Below are positions 1 through 8,791 of a stretch of 36,656 nt of DNA, in pieces. Positions within the stretch are counted from its first letter, which is position 1; each line of letters starts with the position of its first letter. The notes beneath the pieces are model-generated. The model made no database searches. It was given only the letters and a program-made list of their open reading frames with translations, and was not told the origin of the DNA. Source of the DNA: BP-133 sp040756995 (GTDB lineage: Bacteria > Actinomycetota > Acidimicrobiia > IMCC26256 > BP-133); the NCBI GenBank assembly GCA_040756995.1, contig JBFLYK010000063.1, positions 1 through 36,656 on the forward strand. The letters are read 5' to 3'. A program made the position numbers and the translations under genes.

Positions 1-1
1 G

Positions 2-3000
2 CGCCTGGCCCGGGCCGGCCTGGTCGCCGCCGCCGCCGTGGCCGCCGCCGCCGCCCCGGCGGTGGCCGACACCCGCCAGCTGAACCTGCTGGGGTCGGTG
101 ACCGCCGTCTACGCCCTGGTGGCCGTGTCGCTGGTGGTCCTCACCGGCTGGGCCGGCCAGATCAGCCTCGGCCAGTTCGCCGTGGCCGGCGTGGGGGCCG
201 TCGTGGCCGCCAACCTCCTGTCCAAGGCCGGCACCGACCTGTTCGTCGCCCTGTTGGCCGCCGCCGCCTCCGGGGCGGTCAGCGCCGTCGTCCTCGGCCT
301 CCCCGCCCTGCGGGCCCGGGGTCTGTTCTTCGCCGTCACCACCCTGGCCTTCGCCGCCGCCATGGCCAGCTACTTCCTCAACCCCACCTACTTCTCGGGG
401 CTCCTCCCCGAGGTCATCCACCGGCCCGTCCTCTTCGGCCGCGTCGACCTGGCCGACGAACGCCACCTCTACTGGTTCTGCGCCGCCGTCGCGGCCGCCG
501 CGGTGGCCGCCACCCTCGGGGTGCGGGCCTCCCGGGCCGGGCGGGTCCTCATCGCCACCCGCGACAACCCCTGGGCGGCGGAGGCCCGGGGCGTGTCGCT
601 GGTCCGGGCCCGGCTCATGGCCTTCGCCACCAGCGGCGCCCTGGCCGGCCTGGCCGGCGGCCTCCACGTCGTCGTCCTCGACGGCGTCCGGATCGGGACC
701 TACAGCCCGCTGCTCAGCTTCGAGGCGTTCGCCATGGTGGTCATCGGCGGGCTGACCTCCGTCTGGGGGGCGGTGGCCGGGGCCATCGCCCTGCGGTGGG
801 CGGAATACGTCACCGAGGGCGCCCTGCGGCTCTTCGTCACCGGCGCCGGCGTCCTGGCCCTGCTGCTGATCCTGCCCGGCGGCCTCGCCGGCCTGGCCCG
901 CCGGCTGCGGGGCCGGGCCATCCGCCTCCTCGCCGGCGCCCAAGCGGGCCCCCCCGCCACCGAACCAGCGGCGTCCACTACCCCGGCCCCGCCGACCGGG
1001 GCGGAGCGGGCCGCCTCGCCGGGACCGGTCACGCCGCCCGGATCACCCGGCGGATCCGGCACCGAGCGGCCCCCTGAGGCGGGTCCCACCAAGGCGGACC
1101 CCCCCGAGGCGGGTCCTGCCGAGGCGGGCGCTGGCGCTGCCCCCCGCCGGCCTGCCCAGCGGCCTGCCACGTCGCCCGCCGAGGCAGGCCCTGCCGAGGC
1201 GGGCGCTGGCCCTGCCCCCGGCCGACCTCCCCCGCAGCCTGTCACCTCGCCCCCCGGGGGCGAGCCGGCCGGTCGCCGTCGGGGGCCGGGGCCAGGGGCC
1301 GAAGCGACCGATGCCGCGACCGGGGCGTGGCTGCGCTGCGAGGGCCTCGACGTGGCCTACGGGCCGGTTCCCGTCCTGTCCGGGGTCGACTTCGAGGTCG
1401 AACCGGGCGAGGTCGTGGCTCTCCTCGGCACCAACGGCGCCGGAAAATCGACGCTGCTGCGGGCAATCAGCGGCCTCACCCCGCCCCGGCGGGGCCGTGT
1501 CCTCCTCGACGGCGACGACCTGGCCGGCCAGGCCCCCGAAGCGATCGCCCGGCGGGGAGTCGTCCAGATGCCCGGCGGGCGGGGCATCTACCCCGGCCTC
1601 AGCGTCGACGACAACCTCCTGCTGGCGGCGTGGACGTTCCGGCGCGACCGGGCCGCCGTCGACGAGGCCCTCGACCGGGTCCTCGACCTCTTCCCGGTCC
1701 TCCGGCGCCGGCTGCGGGATCCGGCCGGCCTCCTCTCCGGCGGGCAGCAGCAGATGCTGACCCTGGCCCAGGCCCTCCTCCCCCGGCCCCGGCTGCTGAT
1801 GATCGACGAGCTCTCCCTCGGGCTCGCCCCGGCCGTCGTGGGCGAACTCCTTGACGTCGTCCGTCGCCTCGACGGGCCCAGCGTCGTGCTGGTCGAGCAA
1901 TCCCTCAACGTCGCCCTCTCCCTCGCCGGGCGGGCCGTGTTCCTCGAAAAGGGCACGGTGCGCTTCACCGGCCCGGTCGAAGACCTCCTCCACCGCGATG
2001 ACCTCGTCCGGGCCGTGTTCCTCGGCGGGGACCACCCCGGCTCGCCCGGATCCGCCGCCGGCCCCTCCCGCCCCGACCCCGCCGGGCCCGGAGCCGGCGA
2101 CCTGCCGCTCGGCCGGCTCAGCCCGATCAGCATCCCGTTCGCCGCCCGGCCCAACGGCGCCGGTCCGACCCTCCCGGCCACCGACGGCCATGACGAGCGG
2201 CCGGCCGGCCACCAGCCCGCCCCGCCCGGCCACCAGCCCGCCCCGCCCGGCGACCGGCCGCCCGCCTCGGGGCCGGTCCTGCGGGCCGAATCGGTCACCG
2301 TCCGCTTCGGCGGCCTGATCGCCCTCGACGATGCCACCCTCAACGTGGCCGACGGCGAGATCCTCGGCATCATCGGCCCGAACGGCGCGGGCAAAACGAC
2401 CCTCTTCGACGTCCTCAGCGGGTTCGTCCGCCCTGACGCCGGCCGGGTCGCCTACGACGGGCGGGACGTCACCCGGGCCGCCCCCCACCTCCGGGCCCTG
2501 GCCGGCCTGTGCCGCTCCTTCCAGGACAGCCGGCTCTTCCCCGGCCTCACGGTGGCCGAAAACCTCGCCGTGGCCTGCGAGGGCATCGTCACGTCGTTCG
2601 GGCCGCTCGGCCCCGCCCTGCGCCTCCCCGGGGCAGCCGCCTCCGAACGAGCCGTCCTCCACCGCACCGACGAGCTCCTCGCCGCCCTCAATCTCGAGCC
2701 ATGGCGCGACCGCTTCCCCGGCGACCTCTCCACCGGCCTGCGCCGCCTCCTCGAACTCGGCTCGCTCCTCGCCCAGCAACCCCGGGTCCTGCTCCTCGAC
2801 GAACCCTCGGCCGGTCTCGCCCAGGCCGAAGCCGAAGCCCTCGGCCCGCTCCTGCGCCAGGTCCGGGACACCACCGGCTGCGCCGTGGTGATCGTCGCCC
2901 ACGACGTCCCCCTCCTCCTCGCCGCCAGCGACCGCCTCGCCGCCATGGACCTCGGAAGGGTCATCGCCACCGGCCCACCAGCCGACGTCGTCCGCCACCC

Positions 3001-3058
3001 CGACGTGGTGGCCTCCTACCTCGGCCAGCAGGCGTCGACCCTGGTGCCGAACCCCTGA
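2..3058 (+). CDS. Branched-chain amino acid type ABC importer: LivM permease fused to LivF and LivG ATPases (5'-partial)
   Basis: One uninterrupted frame, already open at the window edge, encodes three subunits that are normally separate. Counting from the GTG at 38, residues 1-290 are a hydrophobic LivM-like permease with the family motif GWAGQISLGQ near residue 38. Residues 300-430 are a Pro/Ala/Glu/Gly-rich linker. Residues 435-660 are a LivF-like ATPase (Walker A GTNGAGKST near 464, signature LSGGQQQ, Walker B LLMIDE). After a second Pro-rich linker, residues 755-1000 are a LivG-like ATPase (GPNGAGKTT near 780, weak signature LSTGLRR, Walker B LLLDEPS). The family imports branched-chain amino acids or other small carboxylates and amides across the inner membrane. 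A LivH permease and a binding protein should lie upstream, outside the window. The true start is probably further upstream. Substrate is not readable from the sequence. Confidence 0.93.
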   Translation, partial: RLARAGLVAAAAVAAAAAPAVADTRQLNLLGSVTAVYALVAVSLVVLTGWAGQISLGQFAVAGVGAVVAANLLSKAGTDLFVALLAAAASGAVSAVVLGLPALRARGLFFAVTTLAFAAAMASYFLNPTYFSGLLPEVIHRPVLFGRVDLADERHLYWFCAAVAAAAVAATLGVRASRAGRVLIATRDNPWAAEARGVSLVRARLMAFATSGALAGLAGGLHVVVLDGVRIGTYSPLLSFEAFAMVVIGGLTSVWGAVAGAIALRWAEYVTEGALRLFVTGAGVLALLLILPGGLAGLARRLRGRAIRLLAGAQAGPPATEPAASTTPAPPTGAERAASPGPVTPPGSPGGSGTERPPEAGPTKADPPEAGPAEAGAGAAPRRPAQRPATSPAEAGPAEAGAGPAPGRPPPQPVTSPPGGEPAGRRRGPGPGAEATDAATGAWLRCEGLDVAYGPVPVLSGVDFEVEPGEVVALLGTNGAGKSTLLRAISGLTPPRRGRVLLDGDDLAGQAPEAIARRGVVQMPGGRGIYPGLSVDDNLLLAAWTFRRDRAAVDEALDRVLDLFPVLRRRLRDPAGLLSGGQQQMLTLAQALLPRPRLLMIDELSLGLAPAVVGELLDVVRRLDGPSVVLVEQSLNVALSLAGRAVFLEKGTVRFTGPVEDLLHRDDLVRAVFLGGDHPGSPGSAAGPSRPDPAGPGAGDLPLGRLSPISIPFAARPNGAGPTLPATDGHDERPAGHQPAPPGHQPAPPGDRPPASGPVLRAESVTVRFGGLIALDDATLNVADGEILGIIGPNGAGKTTLFDVLSGFVRPDAGRVAYDGRDVTRAAPHLRALAGLCRSFQDSRLFPGLTVAENLAVACEGIVTSFGPLGPALRLPGAAASERAVLHRTDELLAALNLEPWRDRFPGDLSTGLRRLLELGSLLAQQPRVLLLDEPSAGLAQAEAEALGPLLRQVRDTTGCAVVIVAHDVPLLLAASDRLAAMDLGRVIATGPPADVVRHPDVVASYLGQQASTLVPNP
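2207..2248. repeat. 21-bp in-frame tandem duplication in the ATPase-ATPase linker
   Basis: Two adjacent identical 21-bp units (2207-2227 and 2228-2248) encode GHQPAPP twice in the linker between the LivF-like and LivG-like domains. The length is a multiple of three, so the frame is kept. The first linker (about 1080-1240) also holds longer imperfect repeats of Ala-Glu-Ala-Gly-Pro type. Confidence 0.85.
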
Positions 3059-3095
3059 AACCCACGACGATGCTGACCACGAGAGGACGGACCCC

Positions 3096-3395
3096 ATGCC
3101 GGTGAGCGAACTCGGCCATGTCGTGCTCTACGTCCGTGACGTCGACGCCGCCTCCGCCTTCTACGGGGACCTCCTGGGCTGGCCGGTCGTCGCCACCGTC
3201 GACCTCGGCGGGACCCGGGCCCGGGCCTTTTCCGCCGGGCGCACGCACCACGAGCTGCTTCTCATCGAGGTCGGGCCGGACGCCGCCCCCCTGCCGGCGG
3301 GGCGGCGGCTGGGGATGTACCACTTCGGGGTCAAGGTCGGCGACACCGACGAGGAGCTGCGAGCCACGCTCCGCCGCCTCGAGGAGCACGCCTGA
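3096..3395 (+). CDS. Truncated VOC (glyoxalase/dioxygenase superfamily) protein
   Basis: This 99-residue protein has one complete beta-alpha-beta-beta-beta module of the vicinal oxygen chelate fold (start LGHVVLYVRDVDAASAFY, then HHELLLIEVG) and the opening of a second (MYHFGVKVGDTDEE). It then stops where the last strands and the final metal-ligand glutamate should be. Family members are usually 120-160 residues. His and Glu candidates of the first module are present, but the second half of the metal site is missing, so activity is doubtful. It follows the ABC fusion by 37 bp with a GAGAGGACGG ribosome-binding site, and precedes the P450 on the same strand, so the three may be co-transcribed. 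It could be a natural short variant or a decaying gene. Confidence 0.75.
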   Translation: MPVSELGHVVLYVRDVDAASAFYGDLLGWPVVATVDLGGTRARAFSAGRTHHELLLIEVGPDAAPLPAGRRLGMYHFGVKVGDTDEELRATLRRLEEHA

Positions 3396-3461
3396 CACGG
3401 CAACAGAATAGAGTCTGAAACAGAGCTATTTCCCGGATTGGGGCATTCCCCGGGAGGTCCG

Positions 3462-4700
3462 ATGCCGACAGCCACCGTGGCCGACGCCGACCAGATCCTG
3501 CGCCAACTGCTGGGGGCCTCGAGCGCTCCCCCCGACCCCTACCCGCTCTACCACCGGCTCCGCGACCTGGCGCCCGTCCACCGCAGCGACCTCGACGGGG
3601 TCTGGTACGTCACCGGGCACGAGGCGGCCCGGGGCCTCCTCCTCGATCCCCGCATCGGGAAGAGCCCCGGCGGGCGCATCCGCCGCTTCGGGGTCAGCGA
3701 GGAGCAGGCCGCCCGCTTCGCCCGCCGGCGCCGCCCGTCGATGATCACCGCCAACCCGCCCGACCACACCCGGTTACGGTTCCCCGCCCGGGGCCCGTTC
3801 CTGCCCCGCCACCTCGAGCAGCTGGCACCCCGGATCGAGGAGATCATCGCCGAGCGCCTCGACGTGATCGCCGCCCGGGGCGACGCCGACGTCATGGCCG
3901 ACCTCGCCCTGGAGCTGCCCGTCACCGTCATCGGCGAGCTCGTCGGTGTTCCCCCCGCCGACCGCCGGCAGTTCCCCGAGCTGGTGTTCCGCTTCTTCGC
4001 CGCCGGCCGGCCCGAGGCCACCGCCGAGCAGGTCGACGCAGCCGAGGCGGCCGGGGACGCCATGCGGGCCTACTTCAGCGCCCTGATCGCCGAGCGCCGG
4101 ACCCGGCCCCGCGACGACCTCCTCGGGCATCTCGTCGCCGTCCGCGACGGCGTGGAGGCGCTGTCGGAGGACGAGCTGATGGGGACGATCACGCTGATCT
4201 TCGTCGCCGGGTTCATCACCACCTCGACCCTGATCGGCAACGGGCTCCTGGCCCTGGCCCGCCACCCCGGCGAGATGGACCGGCTCTGGACGCAACCCGG
4301 CCTCGTGCCCGGCGCCGTGGAGGAGATGCTGCGCTACGACGCCCCGGTCCAGCTCGTGGACCGCACCGTGCTGGCCGGCACCGAGGTCGACCGCCGCGCA
4401 CTGCCGGCCGGCGACGGCGTCGTCGTCCTCCTCGGTGCGGCCAACCGTGACCCACAGCAGTTCGCCGATCCCGACCGCTTCGACGTCGCCCGCCCCAACG
4501 CCAATCAACATCTCAGCTTCGCCTGGGGCCTTCACCACTGCCTCGGCGCCGGCCTCGCCCGCCTCGAAGCGACCCTGGTGTTCGCCAGCCTCATCCGCCG
4601 TTTCGCCCGGGTTGACGTCCTCGATCTCGACCCTCCCCGCCGGCCCGGCGTCGCCTTCCGGACGCTGGTCCGCCTGCCGGTGCGGGTCACCCCCCGCTGA
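3462..4700 (+). CDS. Cytochrome P450
   Basis: A soluble bacterial P450 of 412 residues. I chose ATG 3462 over the in-frame TTG 3438 because GGGAGG sits at 3452-3457. Visible hallmarks are the I-helix FVAGFITTSTLIGNG (Ile-Thr where many P450s have Glu/Asp-Thr), the ExxR motif in EEMLRYDAP, the PERF-like loop FADPDRFDVARPN, and the heme loop FAWGLHHCLGAGLAR with the thiolate cysteine. The heme loop has Ala instead of the usual first Gly. The family oxidises small hydrophobic substrates using ferredoxin-supplied electrons, but no ferredoxin or reductase gene is adjacent. Substrate is unknown. It follows the VOC gene by 66 bp and may belong to the importer operon. Confidence 0.95.
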   Translation: MPTATVADADQILRQLLGASSAPPDPYPLYHRLRDLAPVHRSDLDGVWYVTGHEAARGLLLDPRIGKSPGGRIRRFGVSEEQAARFARRRRPSMITANPPDHTRLRFPARGPFLPRHLEQLAPRIEEIIAERLDVIAARGDADVMADLALELPVTVIGELVGVPPADRRQFPELVFRFFAAGRPEATAEQVDAAEAAGDAMRAYFSALIAERRTRPRDDLLGHLVAVRDGVEALSEDELMGTITLIFVAGFITTSTLIGNGLLALARHPGEMDRLWTQPGLVPGAVEEMLRYDAPVQLVDRTVLAGTEVDRRALPAGDGVVVLLGAANRDPQQFADPDRFDVARPNANQHLSFAWGLHHCLGAGLARLEATLVFASLIRRFARVDVLDLDPPRRPGVAFRTLVRLPVRVTPR

Positions 4701-5069
4701 GCCCCGCCGGACGCCTCGACATCGCCACGGCGCCCCGCTGCGCCACTTCGGACCGGGTGGAGCGCTGGCGGCGGCCACGCCGGCGAGTGCCCCTCGCTCG
4801 AAGGCCTGTCGCGCTGGCCGCCGGGCCATGGTGGCCCCCCGTCAGCCGGCGAACCCAACGCCCTGAGCCGAGGCTGAGAGGCCGTTCCGAACGCTTGCAC
4901 TGAGTGCCAGATTTGTCTACGTTCAGCACTGCTTACCGACTCAAGGCCTCGTCTCAAAGGGGTCAATGGGAGGGCCGCTCTCTTCTCTCCAGGGAGGCCT
5001 GTCGATGTCCCCATTACCCGGCTGTTGAGACGCGGTTGCAAGCGTTTCGACCGCGAGGGGAAGGACGAC
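4701..5069. other. Intergenic region with a distant inverted 10-bp motif pair
   Basis: No convincing gene is seen between the P450 and the Tyr-rich protein. The 10-mer AACGCTTGCA (4890-4899) recurs in inverted orientation as TGCAAGCGTT (5037-5046), the second copy ending 23 bp before the ATG at 5070. These may be paired binding sites for a regulator of the downstream gene. The leader between them is purine/pyrimidine biased but contains no RNA element I recognise. Confidence 0.4.
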
Positions 5070-5408
5070 ATGCTCAAGCGGATTCTCGTCACCGCGTTCT
5101 TGGGGGGCGCACTGGTGTTGACTGGTCCCGCCCCGCTGGCGAATGCCGACGGCAAGAACCACCGGCACCACGGTCGTGACCGCCATGGTCACAGCTACCA
5201 AAAGGGCTACGACCGTGGCTACCGCCACGGGTATCACGACGGCTCTTATGACAATTACGATTCAAATCGTTATTACTATAACAGCAACAACAATTACTAC
5301 TACAACAACTATTACTACGGCGGCTCTTACGGCCGTGGCCGCTCGGACTGCCGCCGTTGCGGTGGCGGCGCGCTTCTCGACCTCAACCTCAATCTCGACG
5401 TGCTGTAG
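5070..5408 (+). CDS. Small secreted His/Tyr/Asn-rich protein
   Basis: A 112-residue protein of unknown function. ATG 5070 is preferred over the longer frame because GAGGGGAAGGA lies just upstream and a signal peptide follows at once (KR, then LVTAFLGGALVLTG, likely cleavage after ANA near residue 26). The mature part begins His-rich (HRHHGRDRHGH), continues with a GY-repeat (KGYDRGYRHGYHDG) and then a run dominated by Tyr and Asn. It has a short CRRC motif and ends in an alternating Leu/Asn/Asp tail (DLNLNLDVL). The AT-rich Tyr/Asn codons around 5250-5325 form a local GC dip. The His cluster and CxxC could bind metal, and the Tyr/Asn tract could be cross-linked or self-associate; both are guesses from composition. 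Confidence 0.75.
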   Translation: MLKRILVTAFLGGALVLTGPAPLANADGKNHRHHGRDRHGHSYQKGYDRGYRHGYHDGSYDNYDSNRYYYNSNNNYYYNNYYYGGSYGRGRSDCRRCGGGALLDLNLNLDVL

Positions 5409-5604
5409 CCCGGTTGGTCGGCGGCGCCGAAGGCCTGCCCACTGCCGTCAGAAGGTCGTGGGTCACTTCGGCGCCGCCGGCGGATTCGAGGCCCGCCACT
5501 CGGGAGCAAGTCTTCGCTCTGTCGCCGCTCGTCACAGCGTCGTAACATGACGGCGGGGGGACGCGCAACGGAACCCCGCAGGCCGCGGAAGAGAGGAGAT
5601 TCCG

Positions 5605-6550
5605 ATGCGCAAACTCCCCGGTCTGATGATGTCCTGGGCGGCGGCAGTGGCGGCTCTGGCCGGCGTGAACGCCGCCTCGGCGACCCCCGACGGGCGTGTT
5701 CAGCTCCACCGAATACGGCCGGGCCCAGCAGGTCGCCGACGCCAACGTTGCCGTGGCGTCAGGTCGCGACGTCGTGTCGTCGACGTTCACGCTGGCCTCC
5801 GGCGCCGACACCGGGTGGCGGACGGGCCCGGGGAACACCGTGGTGGCCGTCACCAAGGGCGTCCTGGCGGTGCAGCGGGCCGAAGGGTGCACCAGCCACG
5901 ATCTCGGGGCCGGGAACACCCTCGTCCTCCCGCCGGGCCAGTTCCGCCTCCACAACGCCGGGAAGGACCCGGTGGAACTGCTCGCCGCCTTCACCGACCT
6001 TCCCGCCGCCGGCGCGGCGCCGCTCGCGGACGGGCCGTCCGATCCGGCACCGGCCTGCGCCGGTTTCACCGCCGCCGCGGCCGCTCCGACCGGGGTGTCC
6101 GCGCCGAACGCGTTCCGAGGCACCGTTCCCACCTCCGCCGCCCGCCAGGGCCCTGCACACCAGGGGCACGCCGACGCGAAGGACCCCTACGCCCCGACCG
6201 TCCTGCCGGTCGAAGCCGGCAAGGACGCCTTCATGACGACGCTCAGTCTCCAGCCAGGCTTCAGCAGCGGCTGGTTCGTGCACACCGACCACCTGGCCAT
6301 CCTCACCAAGGGGACGTGGGCGTTCTACGAAGGCCACGACGGGAAGTGCCACAAAGTCGAGGAGTACCGCGCCGGGGAGGCCTGGGCCCACGGGCCGCAC
6401 CCCCACCTGGGCGTCGTCGAGGGCAACGAACCGGCGGAGATCACGTTGTTCGGGTTCAACCTCAAGCACGGCGAACCGCTGCCGGTCCTCGGCAGCAACC
6501 TCGACCATTTCGACTTCTCGACCCCGCCCCAGTGCGATCGGCTCCGCTGA
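5605..6550 (+). pseudogene. Secreted double-cupin protein interrupted by a +1 frameshift
   Basis: GAGAGGAG precedes ATG 5605, which starts a signal peptide (MRKLPGLMMSWAAAVAALAG, cleavage near ASA). At 5692-5696 the frame breaks. Removing one G from GACGGGCGTG gives DGVFSSTEYGRAQQV and joins the signal peptide to a 284-codon frame that runs to 6550. That second part has two cupin-like beta-barrels: a first with LPPGQFRLHNAG, and a second, more canonical one with HTDHLAILTKGTW and a His-rich GPHPHLGVVEGNE. Cupins are metal-binding barrels found in enzymes and sensors; the role of exported ones like this is unknown. The extra G may be a real mutation or a homopolymer error. An alternative GTG start at 5696 would give a cytoplasmic protein without signal peptide. 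Confidence 0.8.
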
Positions 6551-6840
6551 GCCACATCGTCCGCGCAACCGGCGTCCGTTTACCGAAAAATACTGCGCAA
6601 CCCCAAGGAACGCTGCGGAAGGGTCTGGTGCTCCCGCTGTGGCCGCTCCGCCCAGCCGGCCCCCGGCCCCCGTCGGCTCGTGGGTTCCGCCGCGGTGGGC
6701 GCGGCCGGGCCGACTTCGGCTCCGGGCCCGCCCACCGCCGCACATCAGGGTTCTCCGCCGTCGCTCGATGTTCTCCGGTCCGAGGGGATGGAGATGCCGA
6801 GTCGACGCCCCCAGCCGAGAATCGCGGCAACGGCTCAGTC
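6551..6840. other. Intergenic stretch without recognisable gene
   Basis: Lies between the convergent cupin gene (plus) and the small peptide gene (minus). Only GC-rich shadow frames are present, and I see no clear terminator with a T-run. Confidence 0.5.
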
Positions 6841-7014
6841 TCAGACCGGGGTGCAGACGCTGCCGGCCACAGGCAGTTCCGGACTGCACAGCAGCGCGGT
6901 CGGCTCGACTTTGTCCCGGGCGGTGTCAGCATTGGCCGGCACCGCGACCATCACGAACGAACTCGCAACCGCACCCAGCACCACCAGGCCCCGCTTCACG
7001 ATGTCAAGACGCAT
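6841..7014 (-). CDS. 57-aa secreted two-cysteine peptide, copy 1 (ALLCSPELPVxGSVCTPV family)
   Basis: A short gene with ATG at 7014, a purine-rich AAAGGGG about 10 bp upstream, and TGA at 6841. The product has a basic start (MRLDIVKRGL), a hydrophobic stretch (VVLGAVASSFVMVAV) and a likely signal-peptidase site after PANA, leaving a mature peptide of about 28 residues. It ends in ALLCSPELPVAGSVCTPV, with Cys43 and Cys54 separated by ten residues. A second gene at 22559-22732 encodes a peptide of exactly the same length, 29 of 57 residues identical overall and 17 of 18 at the C-terminus, mostly through different codons. That is strong evidence that this unannotated frame is translated. The two cysteines could form an intramolecular disulfide or attach a cofactor. 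Function is unknown; I do not recognise the family. Confidence 0.82.
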   Translation of the reverse strand: MRLDIVKRGLVVLGAVASSFVMVAVPANADTARDKVEPTALLCSPELPVAGSVCTPV

Positions 7015-7114
7015 GCTCGTAAGCCCCTTTCTTGTTGTCGCGCTAAGCCACCCGAGCTGCGGCCCCGGTGGCGGTATGTCGTGTTCGCTCTCTTTGGCGG
7101 ATCAGGGATCGGCC

Positions 7115-7122
7115 CTATTCAC
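7115..7122 (-). promoter_or_regulatory. Candidate upstream element GTGAATAG shared by both peptide genes
   Basis: On the minus strand GTGAATAG lies 101 bp upstream of the copy 1 start and is followed shortly by GATCCC. The same octamer occurs 81 bp upstream of copy 2 (22813-22820), directly followed by ATCCCC. It may be a conserved promoter or activator element. With only two examples the support is weak. Confidence 0.3.
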
Positions 7123-7186
7123 GGCCAGCCGAGGTTCACGCGCGGACCGGCCATGTCGGAAGGGACAAACCAAGCGGTCAAGCATT

Positions 7187-7941
7187 CCTCGCCCCGAAGG
7201 CCACTGCGCCTACTACGACACCCGGTTGTCGGGGACGCAGAGGAGGCGGGGCACGATCGTCCTCGACGTGTCCGACCCGGCCCACCCGAAGTTCTCGGAG
7301 AATGCCGTCCGTCACGCCTCACCACACCGGCGATGCTCGACCCGTGGGAATCGCTGAAAGTCAACCAGCGGCGGGGACTGCTGGCCGGGGCGTTCGTGGC
7401 CGACGCGCAGGGCGCGGGCTTCTTTGACGTCTACGACGTGACGGGTCATCGACATCAGCGACGAGACCGCGCCCCGGGTCGTGTCAAAACTCAAGCTGGA
7501 GATCCAGATGCCGGAGCACCGAAGCCTCGCCTTGAGTGAGATGCGGCGACCACTGAAGGAGAACGGGGGGCTCTTCCCTCCGGTCAACGGTGTGTTCGGC
7601 TACAACAGCCATTACTGCACGTGGACCGCCGTGACGACCCGACCGTCCTCGCCTGTAGCAACTTCGAGTCGGGGCTGCGCGTCTTCGACATCGGCGACGT
7701 GAGCCGTCCGCGGGAGATCGCCTACTCCAACCCGGGCGGCGACGGGACCGCCGCCCCGGCCAGCTTCGGCGGCACCTATGCCGGCTATACCTCGCCCGCG
7801 CCGCGGATCTTGGTGCACGGCGGCGAGGGCCAGGTGTGGTTCACGGACCAGGACCGTGGTTTCTACGTCGTCCGGTTCACCAACGGCGCCTGGCCGCCGC
7901 CGGACTACCAGCTGGCCCCGCCGCGCACCGACAGGCTGTAG
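7187..7941 (+). pseudogene. Secreted LVIVD-type beta-propeller protein, decayed
   Basis: Successive pieces of one protein appear in alternating frames: GTIVLDVSDPAHPKFSEN near 7240-7300, LTTPAMLDPWESLKVNQ near 7317-7365 continuing to GFFDVYDVT near 7440, VIDISDETAPRVVSKL near 7445-7495, and FESGLRVFDIGDVSRPREI to the stop at 7941. The repeated 'VxDVSDPxxPK' blades are typical of LVIVD-repeat propellers in exported actinobacterial proteins. At least three frameshifts are needed, the N-terminal signal peptide is absent, and the middle is much shorter than a full propeller, so internal deletion is likely. The remnant lies just upstream of, and divergent from, the copy 1 peptide gene. Confidence 0.8.
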
Positions 7942-7951
7942 GACGGCCGGG

Positions 7952-8658
7952 TCAGGAGCGGCTCTCGGCGAGGTGGCGGTCGAAGAAGGCGAAGATGCGC
8001 CGCCAGGCGTCGTCGGCCGATGCGGCGTCATAGCCCATCCCGGTGACCCGGCCGAGGGCGGCGGCCCACCCGGTGTGCCGGTTGAGGAAGCTGTGGCTCA
8101 CCCCGGAGTATTCCTTCACGTCGTGGTCGACGCCGTGGGCCCGGAGGGCCTGCTCGAGGCGGGCGGCGTGACCGCGGAGGGTCCGGTCCCTGGCGCCGTA
8201 GCTGGCCACGACGGGGCAGGCGCCGGCGAGGATGCGCTCGGCGTCCTTGGGCACCATCCCGTAGTTGACCGCCGCCACGGCGTAGGGGCGGGGCGCGGCG
8301 AGGAGGGCGAAGCCGCCGCCCATGCAGAAGCCGATCACGCCGACGCGGCCGTTGCTGTCCGGGCGGGCGGCGAGCCAGTCGCGGGTGGCGTCGATCCGGT
8401 CGTGGGCGGGGCCGGAACGGCGCAGCAGGTCCCGGAACGTCGAGACGAGGCAGCGGGGCGCCGAGGCCCAGGAGAGAAGAGGTCGGGGGCGACGGCAAGG
8501 TAGCCGCGGGCGGCGAAGCGGTCGGCCGCGCTGCGGATGTCGTCGTTCAACCCGAACGCCTCGTGGAGGACGACGACGCCGGGCCAGGGCCCTTCGCCCG
8601 GCGGCGTGGCCAGGTAGCCCCGCAAGGCTCCGGATCGAACGGGAATGGTCACCAGCAT
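7952..8658 (-). pseudogene. Dienelactone hydrolase family protein with a 2-bp frameshift
   Basis: From ATG 8658 the frame encodes the DLH N-terminus (GYLATPPGEGPWPGVVVLHE, then AVAPDLFS). At 8471-8481 the plus-strand sequence GGAGAGAAGAG contains an extra GA (TC on the coding strand), which throws the frame out. The rest continues in another frame through RCLVSTFRDLL to GFCMGGGFALL, which holds the nucleophile cysteine. The Asp (ASYGARDRTL) and His (GVSHSFLN) of the triad follow, so all three catalytic residues survive. With the dinucleotide removed the protein would be about 235 residues, normal for this alpha/beta hydrolase family, which opens dienelactones and related lactones or esters. 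Recent inactivation, slippage or a sequencing error are all possible. Confidence 0.85.
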
Positions 8659-8791
8659 CGGCGCCGGAGCCTATGGAGCCCCATGCCCCTCGTCAACGCG
8701 GCCGGCGCCTCCGTCGGTCCGATCGGGCGGCAGCCGGTGGGGATCGCCGGGGGTTGGGCGGCCACGCCCGTCGACGTCGTCCGGGCGCCGG

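Noticed and set aside
1043..3097. Long open frame of 684 codons opposite the ABC fusion
   Set aside because: Gly/Glu-rich antisense shadow created by GC-rich codon bias; the plus strand has the conserved ABC motifs.
5605..7539. Continuous 644-codon frame from the cupin signal peptide to 7539
   Set aside because: After codon 30 it is Arg/Pro-rich shadow sequence; the cupin domains lie in the neighbouring frame, so this is a frameshift and not a long protein.
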